Part shown: positions 18,552 to 30,000 of the stretch, piece by piece
Numbering within the stretch: position 1 is the stretch's first letter
How the letters are laid out: each line of letters starts with the position of its first letter
NCBI GenBank assembly: GCA_937888435.1
Contig: CALAQS010000277.1
Coordinates: forward strand, 1-51,797
Direction: 5' to 3'
Origin: an uncultured Acidobacteriota bacterium
GTDB taxonomy: Bacteria; Acidobacteriota; Thermoanaerobaculia; UBA5066
DNA length: 51,797 bases
Program-made: the position numbers and the translations under genes
The notes under the pieces: generated by a model
What the model saw: only the letters and a program-made list of their open reading frames with translations
The model's database searches: none
What the model was told of the DNA's origin: nothing

Positions 18552-21500
18552 TCACGCCTTCTCGAGCTTGACGAGGAATGTCTTGAACTCGGGCGTCCAC
18601 GTGTTCGGATCCATGGCGGAGGGCGTCAGGAAATTCGCCAGCGGTCCGGTATGCCCGGTGTCGCCGGCCGCGTAGCCCCAGTGGAGGGGGAAGCCGATCT
18701 GCCAAAACTCCTTCCCGTTGATCTTCAGAGGAAATAGCCTCTTCGTGACCATCGCGACGCCTTCGATCGAGCCTCGCGCGGAGGAGACCTTCACCTTAGA
18801 TCCGTTCGCGATGCCTTTCTGCTCGGCGAGCGCGACCGGGATCTCGACGAAGAAACCGGGCTGAAGCTGGTTGAGGATGTTGGTGTGCTTCGTCCAGTAG
18901 TGGTAGTGCTCCGTGAGCCGGTATGTCGTGCAGACGACCGGGAAGTCCTCCTTCTTGCCGTAGACATCCTTGTCGGAGCTGAACTTCTTCGTCACGGGAC
19001 TCGATGTGACTTTCGGATGGAGGAGGTTCTCGACGGGGGCCTCGACGGACTCGTAATGCTCGGGGAACGGGCCGTCGTTGAGGGTCGCTGCGAAGAGTCG
19101 CGCGACGCCTTCCGCGTTCATGATGAAAGCGCCGAACTCGCCGGGCTTGCTGTCGGGCTTTATGTCGGGAACGTCGCCCACCCATTTCTCACCGTTCCAG
19201 ACGATGCCCGGCCGCGTCGGATCCCACGCTTTCCCTTCGGCGTCCGCCGAAGCGCGGTTGTACATGATGCGGCGGTTCGCGGGCCAGGAGAAACCCCAGT
19301 TGTGGTACATCCCGAGCCCGGTCGGATCGGCGGTCGAGCGGCGCTGAGCGTTGTTTCCCGCTTCCGTGTAGACGCCAAGGTGCAGCCAGTTTCCGCAGAG
19401 CGTGGAGCCGTCGTCCTGGAGCTGCCCGAAGTTCTCGAGCTGCTGGCCCGCCGTACGGATCATCTTCGTCTTGTCCTTCGGGTCCGGAATGTCGGTGATC
19501 GCCTTCCCGTTGATCTCCTTCAGTACTTCGCCGAGATCGGGTGCCGCCGGGTTCGTGTAGTTCCACGTGACGTTCAGGACCGAATCGGCGCCTGGGCCGC
19601 CTTCCTTCTTGTACAGGTCCCGGACCGCGAGGAAGATCCGCGCGAGGATTTCCTGGTCGGTTTTCGAGTTTCCGGGGGGGTCGATCGCCTTCCACTTCCA
19701 CTGCATCCATCGAGCGGAGTTCGTGAAGGTGCCGTCCTTCTCCGCGAAGCCCGACGCCGGAAGCTGGAAGACCTCGGTCGGGATCTTGGACGAGTCGGGT
19801 CCGCCGTACTCTTTCGGGGCCTTCCAGAACGTCGCCGTCTCGATCTCGTAGTTCTCGACCACGACCATCCACTTCAGCTTCGAGAGGGCGTTGATGATCT
19901 TCGAGCTGTTCGGTCCGATTCCGACGGGGTTCATGCCGAAGGTGATGAAGCCCTCGGGGACCGCTTCCTTGCCGCCGACCCGCATCGAGGAGCCGCGGTA
20001 CATGTCGTCGTAGATGTACATCCAGGAATAGTTGCCGTCGACTTTCGGGAGCCACGCGTAGCCGAAATCGTTCTCCTTCGTCGCGTTTTTGCCGTAGACG
20101 GCCTTCAGGAGCGAAATCATGAACTTCGAATAGTTCTGCCAGTAGTTCATCGACGCCCAGGCCTGTTTGTTGAGCGTCGTGGGCGTCGCGCTCTCGAGGT
20201 AGTCCTTCAGGGTCTGTTGGGGGCCCGCCGGCGTCTTGAGATATCCGGGCAGGATCTCGAACGTCCCGGCGAGATCGGTCGCGCCCTGGATGTTGGAATG
20301 CCCGCGCAGCGCGTTGACGCCGCCACCGGGCCGCCCCACGTTCCCCAGTAGCAGCTGCAGCATCGCCGCGCAGCGGATGATCTGGACTCCCACGGAGTGC
20401 TGCGTCCAGCCCAGCGCATACGTGATCGTGCCGACCCGCTGCGCGTTGCCCGTCGACGTGACGACCTCGCACACTTTGAGGAACGTCTCCTTCGGTGTGC
20501 CGCAGATCTTCTCGACGGTTTCCGGGGTGTAGCGGTCGACGTGTTTCTTCAGGAGCTGGAAGACGCAGCGCGGGTTCTCGAGCGTCGGGTCGACTCCGTA
20601 AGCCTTCGATTTCGCATCGGCCTCGTATCCCCAGTTTGCCTTGTCGTACTCGCCCTTGCCGGCGTCAAATCCCGAGAACAGCCCGTCGTCGAAACCGTAC
20701 TTTTCACCGATCAGGTAGGAAGCATTCGTGTAGAGCTTGACGTAGTCCTCGTGAAAGCGCTTCGTTTCGATCGCGTAGCGAATGACGCCGAGCAGGAACG
20801 CGATGTCGGAGCCCGCTCGCACCGGCGCATAGAGGTCGGCCACTGCGGCCGTGCGTGTGAAGCGCGGATCGACCGCAACGAGTTTGGCGCCGCGCGTCTT
20901 CTTCGCTTCGATGAACCACTTGAATCCGCACGGATGGTTCTCGGCGGGGTTTCCCCCCATCGCGAGGATGACGTCGGCGTTCTTGATGTCGACCCACCCG
21001 TTGGTCATCGCCCCGCGCCCGAACGTGGCGGCCAAACTGGCCACCGTGGGGCCGTGTCATACCCGGGCCTGACTGTCCCGGTACGGTATCCCCAGCGCGG
21101 TGATGAACTTCCACTGCAGGTAGTTGAACTCGTTCGTATCGGTACAGCCGCCGATCATCGCCATCCCCGGGTTACGGTTCACCACCTGGCCCTTCGCGTT
21201 CTTCTCGACGAAGCACTTGTCGCGGGTCGTCTTGATGTGCTTCGCGATCTGCGCGATCGCGTCGTCCCAGGAGATGGCCTCCCACTTATCGGAACCCGCC
21301 CGGCGGACCTTGGGGCTGGTGAGGCGATTGGGATTGTTGATGTCGTCCCGGAGGGTCGCGCCTTTCGGGCAGAGCGTGCCGCGGTTGATCGGATGGTCGG
21401 GATCGCCTTCGACGTGAACGACCGAGGCCGTCGCGTTCTTGGCCTTGTCCCCCAGGGTGTGGATGATCACGCCGCAGGAGACCGCGCAGTAGGGGCACGT

Positions 21501-21632
21501 GCTTCGTGTCTCCGTCGTGCGCGATATCTTGAACTCGCGCATCTCCGCCCGCGCTTCGTGGAGATCGAAGCCGAGGGCAAGACTGCCGCCGACGGTCCCC
21601 GCCTTAAGGAAAGTACGTCGGGTCAGGCCCAT
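18552..21632 (-). CDS. fdnG: Formate dehydrogenase alpha subunit, selenocysteine-containing
   Basis: Molybdenum/tungsten bis-MGD catalytic subunit that oxidises formate to CO2. Read as one gene, it has 1026 residues (E. coli FdnG has about 1015). A UGA at 21059-21057 (codon 192) sits in SQARV-U-HGPTVASLAATFGRG, exactly where E. coli FdnG has selenocysteine, and a SECIS hairpin follows. A Tat signal (LTRRTFLKAG) opens the protein; the [4Fe-4S] site is C46, C49, C53 and C88. The ATG at 21632 has GAGGAG upstream. Conventional gene calling would split it into two fragments. It needs SelA/B/C/D, not encoded here. Confidence 0.95.
21027..21059 (-). promoter_or_regulatory. Selenocysteine UGA with bacterial SECIS hairpin
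   Basis: The UGA occupies 21059-21057. Eleven nt later a perfect 7-bp stem (GGTGGCC / GGCCGCC, one G-U pair) closes a 5-nt loop, AGTTT (21038-21034). The E. coli fdnG SECIS has the same 11-nt spacing and a similar loop (AGUCU); a G-U step in the loop is what SelB recognises. The hairpin also encodes the conserved VASLAAT peptide. This supports selenocysteine insertion rather than a nonsense mutation. Confidence 0.88.
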
Positions 21633-21727
21633 CCCGTCCTCCTCGTGTTTGTAGCTACCGAGGGATAGCAGATCGTGTTTCGACGGCCCTGTCAAGGAAT
21701 CGAGCGCCGCGTTAACGCTGTGCGCGC
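21633..21727 (-). promoter_or_regulatory. Promoter region of the formate dehydrogenase operon
   Basis: The 95-bp gap between aguB and fdnG contains a consensus -35 TTGACA (21695-21690) with a poor -10 candidate TCTGCT 17 nt on (21672-21667), about 35 nt before the ATG. A perfect 10-bp palindrome, GCGTTAACGC (21718-21709), lies just upstream of the -35 box, where an activator or repressor could bind. The Shine-Dalgarno GAGGAG is close to the start. This is a by-eye assignment. Confidence 0.4.
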
Positions 21728-22590
<863 letters not shown>

Positions 22591-22594
<4 letters not shown>

Positions 22595-23658
22595 GCCGGA
22601 ACCTGCTGCGTGATGCAGTGGAAGGCTCCGCCGCCACCGAGGAGGTCCTTGGCCGGAATGGAAAGGACGCGGCGCGTGGGGAACAGCTTCGCGACGCCGG
22701 CGCGGGCCGCCTCGTCGTTCGGGACGCCGTACGCGGGGACGACGGCCGTCGTATTCGCTATATAAAAATTTACATAGCTCGCGGGCATCGCGTGCCCCGC
22801 GTCGTCCGTGACGATCCCAGGAGACGGCACGCTCTTCACGTTCAGGCGCCGGCCGCGCGCGTCCCGGAAAGAACGGAGGGCCGCGTCGACGGCGTAAAGC
22901 GCCTTCGTGTTCTGGTCGGAGGCGCCGGAGGGGCGCATGCAGACGGCGACCCCCGGCGCGACGAAGCGCGCAAGCGTGTCCACGTGGCCGTCCGTGTGGT
23001 CGTTGCGCAGCCCGTCACCCAGCCAGAGTACGGTCGTGACGCCGAGCGCGTCCTTGAGGCCCGCCTCGATCGCCTCCTGCGGCATCGCGGGGTTGCGCTT
23101 CGGGTGCAGGAGGCACTGGCGCGTCGTCAGGCACGTGCCCTCGCCGTCCACCTCCACGGAGCCGCCCTCGAGCACCCACGGGAAGCGGAAGGCGGGAAGC
23201 CCCGCCGCCTCCGCGATGCGCGCCGACACGCCGTCGTCGTGAGGCAGCACGTACTTGCCGCCCCAGCCGTTGAACGCGAACGACACGCTTGCCCGCGCGC
23301 CGCCCTCGCCCGTGAGGAAGACCGGCGCCGTGTCGCGCAGCCAGATGTCGCCGAACGGGATACGGTGGAGGCGCGCGCCGAGCCCCACGAGGGCGGAGCT
23401 CGCGAGGGCTTCGTTCGCCGCGTCCGGCACGAGAACCTCGAGCCTCTCGCCGCGCGGCCTGCCGGTCGCCGGGTCCACGTCCGCGATGGCCGACGCGAAA
23501 GCCGTGAAGGCCGTGCGCACCTTACCCAGCGCGTCGCCCCAGAGGTCTTGATGGCTCGGCCATGCGAGCCAGACGGCCTCGTGCCGGTCCCATTCGGCGG
23601 GCTGCCGGAACCCCGCTGCAAGCGGAGTCGTCGCGGTGAGAGCCGTCTTCGTCGACAT
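22591..23658 (-). CDS. aguA: Agmatine deiminase
   Basis: Converts agmatine to N-carbamoylputrescine and ammonia. It is a member of the guanidino-group-modifying (PAD) fold, with the catalytic Cys in GGGAFHCITQQ near the C-terminus (about residue 346) and the conserved block NDHTDGHVDTLARFV carrying Asp/His residues. WDRHEAVWLAWP near the N-terminus and LEGGSVEVDGEGTCLTT are further family marks. At 355 residues it has the expected length. It is the first gene of the aguA-aguB pair. A -10-like GATTAT (23672-23667) lies 8 nt before the ATG without a Shine-Dalgarno, in a 21-bp spacer shared with the divergent M28 peptidase. Confidence 0.95.
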
Positions 23659-23679
23659 CGGGGGCGATAATCCGCCACC
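23659..23679. promoter_or_regulatory. 21-bp bidirectional promoter spacer (aguA / M28 peptidase)
   Basis: The spacer holds one AT island, GATAATC (23666-23672). Read rightward, GATAAT ends 8 nt before the peptidase ATG. Read leftward, GATTAT ends 8 nt before the aguA ATG. Neither gene has a Shine-Dalgarno here, so both messages could start at or next to the start codon. The symmetry fits a shared -10 element used in both directions (inference). Confidence 0.4.
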
Positions 23680-25356
23680 ATGTCCAAAGCTTCAAGGGTT
23701 CTTCTTCCCGGTTTTCTCGTGATCGCCGCGTTCGCGGCTCTGGCCCAGGACGCACCCGTCACGCCCGCTCAGAAGAGCGCCGGCAAGGAGATCACGCCCG
23801 AGCTGCTCCGCTCGCACATCCGGTTCCTCTCGTCGGACCTCCTCGAGGGGCGCGGCCCCGCGACGCGCGGCGACCAGCTCGCCGAGGCCTACATCCAGTC
23901 TCAATTAGAAGGCCTCGGCCTCGAGCCCGGAGCGCCGGGCGGCGGGTGGATTCAGAAGGTCCCGCTCGTCGGCATCAGGCGCACCTCGTCGGAGCCCGCG
24001 ATTTTCAAGTCAGGCCGCGGCACGCTGGGCGAGAACTTCGTCGCGGTCTCCGGCGTCCAGAAGCCCGAATCGAAGATCGACGCCGCGGAGGTCGTGTTCG
24101 TGGGCTACGGCATCGTCGCGCCCGAGTACAGATGGGACGACTACAAGGACGCGAACCTCGAGGGCAAGGTCCTCCTCGTCATGAACAACGACCCGGAGGG
24201 GAGCCCGAAAGAGCCGGACCTCTTCGCGGGCAAGACGCGGCTCTGGTACGGGCGCTGGGATTACAAGTACCTCATGGCGGCACGGAAGGGCGCCGCGGGC
24301 GCTATCGTCATCCACACCACGCCGTCGGCGGGATACGGCTGGCAGGTCATCCAGACGTCCTGGGCGGGCGAGCAGTTCGAGCTGCCCGACGACGGCGCGC
24401 CGCGCGTCGCCGCGAAAATGTGGGCGACCGAGGAGCTTGCGAAGAGGATCGTCGAGCTGGGGGGAAAGGACCTCGACTCGCTCCGCGCCTCGGCGGAAAA
24501 CCGCTCGTTCAAACCGGTTCCCCTCGGCGTGACGATGTCCGTCGCGATCACGAACACGATCGGCCGGAAGGAATCCGGCAACGTCATCGGCGTCCTCCGG
24601 GGATCCGATCCGAAGCGCGCCGGCGAGGCCGTGATCTACACCGCGCACCACGACCATCTCGGGATCCGCGTGGGCGCCAAGCCGGGTTCCGATGCGATCT
24701 ACAACGGAGCTCTCGACAACGCCTCCGGTGTGGCCGCGATCCTCTCCGTCGCGAAGGCGTTCGCGAGCCTGCCGGCGGCGCCCGCGCGCTCCACGTACTT
24801 CGCGTTCGTGGCGGGCGAGGAGCAGGGCCTTCTCGGGTCGGAATTCCTCGCGGTGCATCCACCGGTTCCGGCGGGGCGGATCGCAGCCGACATCAACATC
24901 GACGGCATCGGCTGGTATGGAAGAACGCGCGACGTCGCGCTGATCGGCCTCGGCAAGTCCTCGCTCGACGGGGACGTGAGGGCGGTCGCGAAGATGCAGG
25001 GCCGGCGCGTAGAGGGCGACCAGTTCCCGGATCGCGGCGCTTTCTACCGCTCCGACCAGTTCAGCTTCGCGAGGGTCGGCGTCCCTGCCGCATACCTGAA
25101 CAAGGGCACGGACGTGATCGGGAAGCCGGCGTCCTTCGGCCGCGAGCAGGAAGAGAACTACGAGAAGACCGATTACCACCAGCCGTCGGACGAGCTCCGG
25201 GAGACGTGGGATTTCTCCGGCGCGGTCGAGGACGTGAAGCTCGCCTTCTGGCTCGGTTGCCGCCTGGCCGACGCGCCGGAGCTGCCGCGCTGGAACAAGG
25301 GGGACGAGTTCGAGGCCGCGAGGCTGAAGGCGGTGGGGGAGGCCGGCGCGCACTAG
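23680..25356 (+). CDS. Exported M28-family zinc aminopeptidase
   Basis: A 558-residue secreted metallopeptidase. Signal peptide about 1-23 (VLLPGFLVIAAFAALAQ), a PA-like insert (about 130-250) and an M28 catalytic domain from about 290. Zinc ligands and catalytic residues are visible in YTAHHDHLG (His), YNGALDNASG (bridging Asp), AGEEQGLLGS (Glu-Glu), ADINIDGIGW (Asp) and EKTDYHQPSDE (His). FLSSDLLEGRGPATRG near the N-terminus is typical of this PA-M28 subfamily. The most likely role is degradation of peptides for nutrition in the envelope or outside the cell. It is divergent from aguA, 21 bp apart. Confidence 0.92.
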   Translation: MSKASRVLLPGFLVIAAFAALAQDAPVTPAQKSAGKEITPELLRSHIRFLSSDLLEGRGPATRGDQLAEAYIQSQLEGLGLEPGAPGGGWIQKVPLVGIRRTSSEPAIFKSGRGTLGENFVAVSGVQKPESKIDAAEVVFVGYGIVAPEYRWDDYKDANLEGKVLLVMNNDPEGSPKEPDLFAGKTRLWYGRWDYKYLMAARKGAAGAIVIHTTPSAGYGWQVIQTSWAGEQFELPDDGAPRVAAKMWATEELAKRIVELGGKDLDSLRASAENRSFKPVPLGVTMSVAITNTIGRKESGNVIGVLRGSDPKRAGEAVIYTAHHDHLGIRVGAKPGSDAIYNGALDNASGVAAILSVAKAFASLPAAPARSTYFAFVAGEEQGLLGSEFLAVHPPVPAGRIAADINIDGIGWYGRTRDVALIGLGKSSLDGDVRAVAKMQGRRVEGDQFPDRGAFYRSDQFSFARVGVPAAYLNKGTDVIGKPASFGREQEENYEKTDYHQPSDELRETWDFSGAVEDVKLAFWLGCRLADAPELPRWNKGDEFEAARLKAVGEAGAH

Positions 25357-25437
25357 GGCGCTCCTGGAAATGCCTCTACAATTCACGCCGTCCTGGAACT
25401 GGAAGTACGAGAACTGCTGAGGAAAGTGAGGAGAATG

Positions 25438-25920
25438 ATGAACACGCGCGAGTACTTCAACCAGTGCTTCAAGGCCGAAGTCCCCAAGTTCGTCCGCGTC
25501 CTGAAGGCCGTGCCTAAGGACCAGTCCGCCTATCGGCCCCATCCGCGGTCGATGTCGGCGGGCGATCTCGCCTGGCTGCTCGCGAGCGAGCTCCACGACG
25601 CGTGCGAGCTCGTCGATCACGGCCAGGTGTCCTACGTCCAGAAGCCGGCTCCCGCGCTGGCCGAATCCGTCTCGGCATACGAGAAGAACGCGGCGGCGCT
25701 CAAGAGACGCCTCGCGAAGGTGAAGGACGCCGGCTGGAAGAAGAAAGCCGCCTTTCTCGTGGACGGCAAGGTCGCGTGGAAAACCTCGCTCGGCGACATG
25801 CTGTGGGGCTTCCTCTTCGACGGCATCCACCACCGCGGCCAGCTCTCGACGTACCTCCGGCCCATGGGCGCGAAGGTGCCTTCGATCTACGGGCCTTCGG
25901 CGGACGACCCGGGGATGTGA
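25438..25920 (+). CDS. DinB-family four-helix protein
   Basis: A 160-residue DinB/YfiT-like protein, a metal-binding four-helix bundle family that includes thiol-dependent transferases; its substrate here is unknown. Possible metal ligands are His in ASELHDACELVDH and the HHRGQLSTYLR pair near the C-terminus. The terminal KVPSIYGPSADDPG is common in the family. The ATG at 25438 was chosen because GAGGAG (25428-25433) lies 4 nt upstream; an ATG one codon earlier and a GTG further up are in frame. It follows the M28 gene after an 81-nt gap with no evident terminator. Confidence 0.85.
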   Translation: MNTREYFNQCFKAEVPKFVRVLKAVPKDQSAYRPHPRSMSAGDLAWLLASELHDACELVDHGQVSYVQKPAPALAESVSAYEKNAAALKRRLAKVKDAGWKKKAAFLVDGKVAWKTSLGDMLWGFLFDGIHHRGQLSTYLRPMGAKVPSIYGPSADDPGM

Positions 25921-25956
25921 ACCGCCGGAACGGCTGGAAGTCCCGGGCAGGCCTCT

Positions 25957-25970
25957 GATAATCTCGCGGC
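25957..25970 (+). promoter_or_regulatory. -10-like GATAAT immediately before the peroxiredoxin start
   Basis: GATAAT (25957-25962) is followed by 8 nt and the ATG at 25971, with no Shine-Dalgarno. The spacing is the same as at the M28 peptidase and would place the transcription start on or next to the ATG. There is no strong -35 box. Confidence 0.35.
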
Positions 25971-26495
25971 ATGAAGAGATTGAGTCTCGCCCTCCCCCTC
26001 CTTCTCCTGGGCCGTCTCGGATGCGCCGCGGATCAGCCGGCCGTCGGCGCCAAGGCGCCCGCATTCTCCCTGCCGAGCCAGGAAGGCTCGACGGTCTCGC
26101 TCGACCAGAACAAGGGAAAGTGGGTCGTCCTCTATTTCTATCCGAAGGACTTCACGTCCGGCTGCACGGTCGAAGCCCACAACTTCCAGCGCGATCTCGC
26201 GAAGTACCAGAAGGCGAACGCGGTCATCCTCGGGGTCAGCGTCGATTCCGTCGACTCGCACAAGGGCTTCTGCGCGAAGGAGGGGCTGAACTTCAAGCTG
26301 CTCTCCGACGCCGACCATGCCGTGACGAAGGCGTACGGCTCCCTCGCGAAGTCGGGGGAGACGGAGTACGCCGCGCGGAATACGTTCCTCGTCGATCCGG
26401 CCGGCGTCGTCCGCAAGGTGTACGTGAAGGTCAACCCCTCGGCGCACAGCGAGGACGTGCTCGCGGACCTCGCAACGCTTCAGGCCTCGAAGTAG
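25971..26495 (+). CDS. bcp: Exported peroxiredoxin (BCP/AhpC type)
   Basis: A thiol peroxidase of 174 residues that reduces H2O2 and organic peroxides. The peroxidatic Cys lies in YPKDFTSGCTVEAHNF; the P-x3-T-x2-C motif is intact, although the usual TPGCT reads TSGCT. The BCP-like RNTFLVDPAGVVRKVYVKV follows. An N-terminal hydrophobic stretch (about 1-20, ending near LGRLGCAAD) suggests export to the periplasm, possibly as an atypical lipoprotein, unlike cytosolic BCP. A second Cys in KGFCAKEGLNF may be the resolving residue. Confidence 0.9.
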   Translation: MKRLSLALPLLLLGRLGCAADQPAVGAKAPAFSLPSQEGSTVSLDQNKGKWVVLYFYPKDFTSGCTVEAHNFQRDLAKYQKANAVILGVSVDSVDSHKGFCAKEGLNFKLLSDADHAVTKAYGSLAKSGETEYAARNTFLVDPAGVVRKVYVKVNPSAHSEDVLADLATLQASK

Positions 26496-26507
26496 TCCAG
26501 CCCGGGT

Positions 26508-26927
26508 TCAGCGCCCCCGTGCCCCGCCCATGATCCTCATGAGGAGCGCGACGCCGAATCCCCATGCGCCATTCAGAAGCAGCGCGCCGACGATGAGGTC
26601 GGGCTTCCAGCCGCCGCCGATGGGCAGGCCCTTGAGAGGGAAGACGACGAGAAGCGCGACGAGCGTGGGCAGGATCGCCCCGAGGAGGATCGCGCCAAGC
26701 CAGTGACGCGGTCCCGAGGCGCCGCGAATCATCAGCCACAGCGCGACTCCCCAGAGGCCGCCCCAGAAAGCGAGCGACAGCACGGATGGGATTCCGAGCG
26801 GCGGGACGGGCGCCATCACCCACGGCTTGCGCGCCGTCACGCCCGCCCCGTGGAGGATCGCGAGAGCGCCCTGGTGGAAGACGAGCGTCGAGAGAAACCC
26901 GGCGAGAAATGCTTTGGCGGTCGTCAT
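26508..26927 (-). CDS. Four-TM hypothetical membrane protein
   Basis: A 139-residue hydrophobic protein with four predicted TM segments: FLAGFLSTLVFHQGALAIL, VLSLAFWGGLWGVALWLMI, WLGAILLGAILPTLVALLVV and DLIVGALLLNGAWGFGVALL. A His in the first helix (VFHQG) is the only notable polar residue within the membrane part. I do not recognise a named family. It converges on the peroxiredoxin with a 12-nt gap and diverges from the sortilin-like gene. TACAGT, a possible -10, ends 6 nt before the ATG. Confidence 0.7.
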   Translation of the reverse strand: MTTAKAFLAGFLSTLVFHQGALAILHGAGVTARKPWVMAPVPPLGIPSVLSLAFWGGLWGVALWLMIRGASGPRHWLGAILLGAILPTLVALLVVFPLKGLPIGGGWKPDLIVGALLLNGAWGFGVALLMRIMGGARGR

Positions 26928-27016
26928 TCGTCAACTGTATCGCACGAAGGGACTAGAATTCGCCCCCGAAACCGACCTGACACTTTCGCGTGAGGGTGCG
27001 TGGAGGGCCTCGCCTG

Positions 27017-30000
27017 ATGGGAAAGATCGCGGCACTTTGTCTGGCCCTCGGCCTGGCCGCGCCGACGCGCACCCTCGCGGCGTCCGATCCGACTGGATCG
27101 GCGGGAAGCGTCGATCCCGCCCTCTTTTCAGAGCTCCGCTGGCGCTCGATCGGGCCCTTTCGCGGCGGGCGCGTGCTGGCCGTGGCCGGCGTGCCCGGTG
27201 AGATGCCGCACTTCTTTTTCGGCGGCGTCAACGGCGGCGTGTGGGAGACGAATGATGCCGGCCGGACCTGGCGGCCGATCTTCGACGCCCAGCCGATCGG
27301 TTCCATCGGTGCGCTCGCCCTGGCTCCTTCGAATCCGAAAGTGATCTATGTGGGCACCGGCGAGGCCGATATGCGCTCCGACATCGCCCAGGGTGACGGG
27401 ATTTACAAATCCACCGACGGCGGGAAGAGCTTTGCTCACATAGGGCTTCGCGACTCGCAGCAGATCGGGAGAATCCTGGTCGATCCGCGCGACGCGGATC
27501 GGGTTCTGGTCGCGGCCCTCGGCCACCCCTACGGTCCCAACACCGAGCGCGGCGTCTTTCTCTCCAACGACGGCGGCCGGATCTGGCAACGGGTGCTCTA
27601 TCGCGACGAGAACACCGGCGCCATCGATCTCGCGTTCAAGCCGGGCGATCCGCGCGTCGTGTACGCGGCTCTTTGGCAGACGCGCAGGCCGCCGTGGAAC
27701 GTCTATCCGCCGTCCCAGGGGCCGGGCAGCGGCCTTTACAGATCGACGGACGGCGGGGGCACCTGGACGGAGATCCGCGGGCGCGGCTTTCCGGCCGGCC
27801 CGGGCCGCATCGGGCTCGCCGTGGCGCCCAGCCGACCCGACCGCATCTACGCAATGGTGGACGCCGAGGGCGGGGGACTCTTCCGCTCGGACGATGACGG
27901 CGCGAGCTGGACTCTCACGAGCGACGATCCGCGGATCTGGGGACGCGGCTGGTACTTCGGCGGGATCGCGGTCGAGCCGCGCGACGCCGACGTCGTCTAC
28001 GCGTGCAACACCTCGGTCTACCGGTCACAGGACGGCGGCCGTACGTTCGCGCCGGTCAAGGGCGCTCCCGGCGGTGACGATTACCACGAGCTCTGGATCG
28101 ACCCCGAGCACCCCGAGCGCCGCATGCTCGGCGTCGACCAGGGTGCTGTCGTGTCTCTGAACGGCGGCGAGACCTGGAGCTCCTGGTACAACCAGCCGAC
28201 CGGGCAGTTCTACCGCATCGCGACGGACAGGCGCTTCCCCTATCGGGTGTACGGCTCGCAGCAGGACTCGGGCGCGGCCGCCGTTCCCAGCCGCACGACC
28301 CAGGTCGACGGGATCAACCTGACACAGCTCCACGTGGTCACGGCCGGCGATGAGAACGACTCGCTCGCTCCCGATCCGGGGAACCCGGACCTCATTTTCG
28401 GAGGCCGCGTCGAGAAGCTCGACCTCCGCACCGAGCAGACGCACACGCTCGATCCGATCCTGGCGTTTCCCGGCCGTCACCGCTCGGTCTGGACCCTGCC
28501 GCTCGTCTTCTCGCGGCGCGACCCGCGCGTCCTCTACTTCGCGCACCAGCAGCTTTTCCGCACCGCGGACGCCGGCCAGAGCTGGAGCGCGATCAGCCCG
28601 GATCTCACGCGCGAAGACGCCGGCGTCCCGCCGAACCTCGACCCCGCCACGGCCGCGTGGGACGGCGGGACGGGCAGGCGGCGGGGCGTCATCTACTCGA
28701 TCGCCCCCTCGCGCGTGGCCGATCGGGACATCTGGGTCGGCACCGACGACGGCCTCATCTGGCGCAGCCGCGACGAGGGCGGTCACTGGTCCGACATCAC
28801 GCCCCAGGCTCTCGGCGCGTGGTCGAAGGTCACGATGCTCGAGGTTTCGCACGCCGATCGAGACACCGCCTGGGCGGCCGTCGACCGGCATCGCCTCGAC
28901 GACTTCGCGCCTTATGTCTATCGAACGGTGGACGGCGGCAAGAGCTGGACACTTTCGGTCAGCGGCATTCCCCGCGGCAGCTTCGTCAACGCCGTGCGCG
29001 AGGACCCCGTTCGCCGCGGCCTTCTTTACGCAGGCACGGAGAAGGGCATGTACGTCTCGTTCGACGGCGGCGACGCCTGGCAGCCTTTCCAGCTCAATCT
29101 TCCGGTGACGTCGGTGCGCGATATCGACGTGCACGGAGACGACGTGGTGATCGCCACCCACGGCCGCGCTCTCTGGATCCTGGACGACGTCACGCCGCTC
29201 CGGCAGGTCGACGCCGCCGTCGCGCGCGAGGAGGTCTGGCTCTTCACTCCCGCGACCGCGGTGCGCGTGCGGCCGGCCGGGTTCACGGGCACGCCCATGC
29301 CCAGGGACGAACCGAGGGCGGAGAACCCGCCGCTCGGCGCGACCCTCGACTACGTGCTGAGTCGCGTGCCGGCAGGGGCAGTGACGCTCAGCATCCTCGA
29401 CGAAAAGGGCGATCTCGTGCGCCGCTACAGCAGCGCCGACAAGCTTCCGGCGCTGAGCCGCGAGGAGCGTCGCCTGGCTCCGGAGTGGCTCAGTCCTCCC
29501 GTCGTGCTTCCCGCGACGCCGGGGATGCATCGCACCGTCTGGCCGCTCCGCTACCCGGCCCCGCCGACGCTCGCCCGGGGAAACACGTTCGCGGACGGCG
29601 TCTGGGCGCCGCCGGGCCGCTACACCGTCGAGCTGAGCGTGGACGGGCAGCGCATCACGCGGCCTCTCACCGTCGAGCCCGACCCCCGCGTCACGCTTCA
29701 AGCCGAAGCCTACGGCCGGCAGTTCGAGCTGGCGCGGCGCGTGGAGCGAGCCCGTGACGCGGTCGCCGCCGCCATGAAGGAGGCCGAGGCGCTGCACAAG
29801 CAGCTCGTCGCGCGAACCGCCGGCGCGCCGGGGGCCGCCGCGCGTTCTGGAAGAGGCGCCGTCTCCTTGTCCCGCGCGATGGCGAACCTCGACGTTGAAG
29901 CGCAGGCGCTGTCCGAGAGCGAGGAGCCGAACCCGCGCGCCGTCCCCCCATCCCCGAAGAGCATCTCCAGCCTGCGTTTTCTCGAGGGCGCGCTCGCGAA

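Noticed and set aside
18885-20351. A 488-codon plus-strand frame opposite the formate dehydrogenase alpha gene
   Set aside because: Antisense to a clear gene; the translation is Arg/Val-rich with no recognisable domain.
21057-21632. Reading the formate dehydrogenase as a frameshifted or truncated pseudogene
   Set aside because: The interruption is a single UGA at the known selenocysteine site with a SECIS hairpin; the frame continues intact on both sides.
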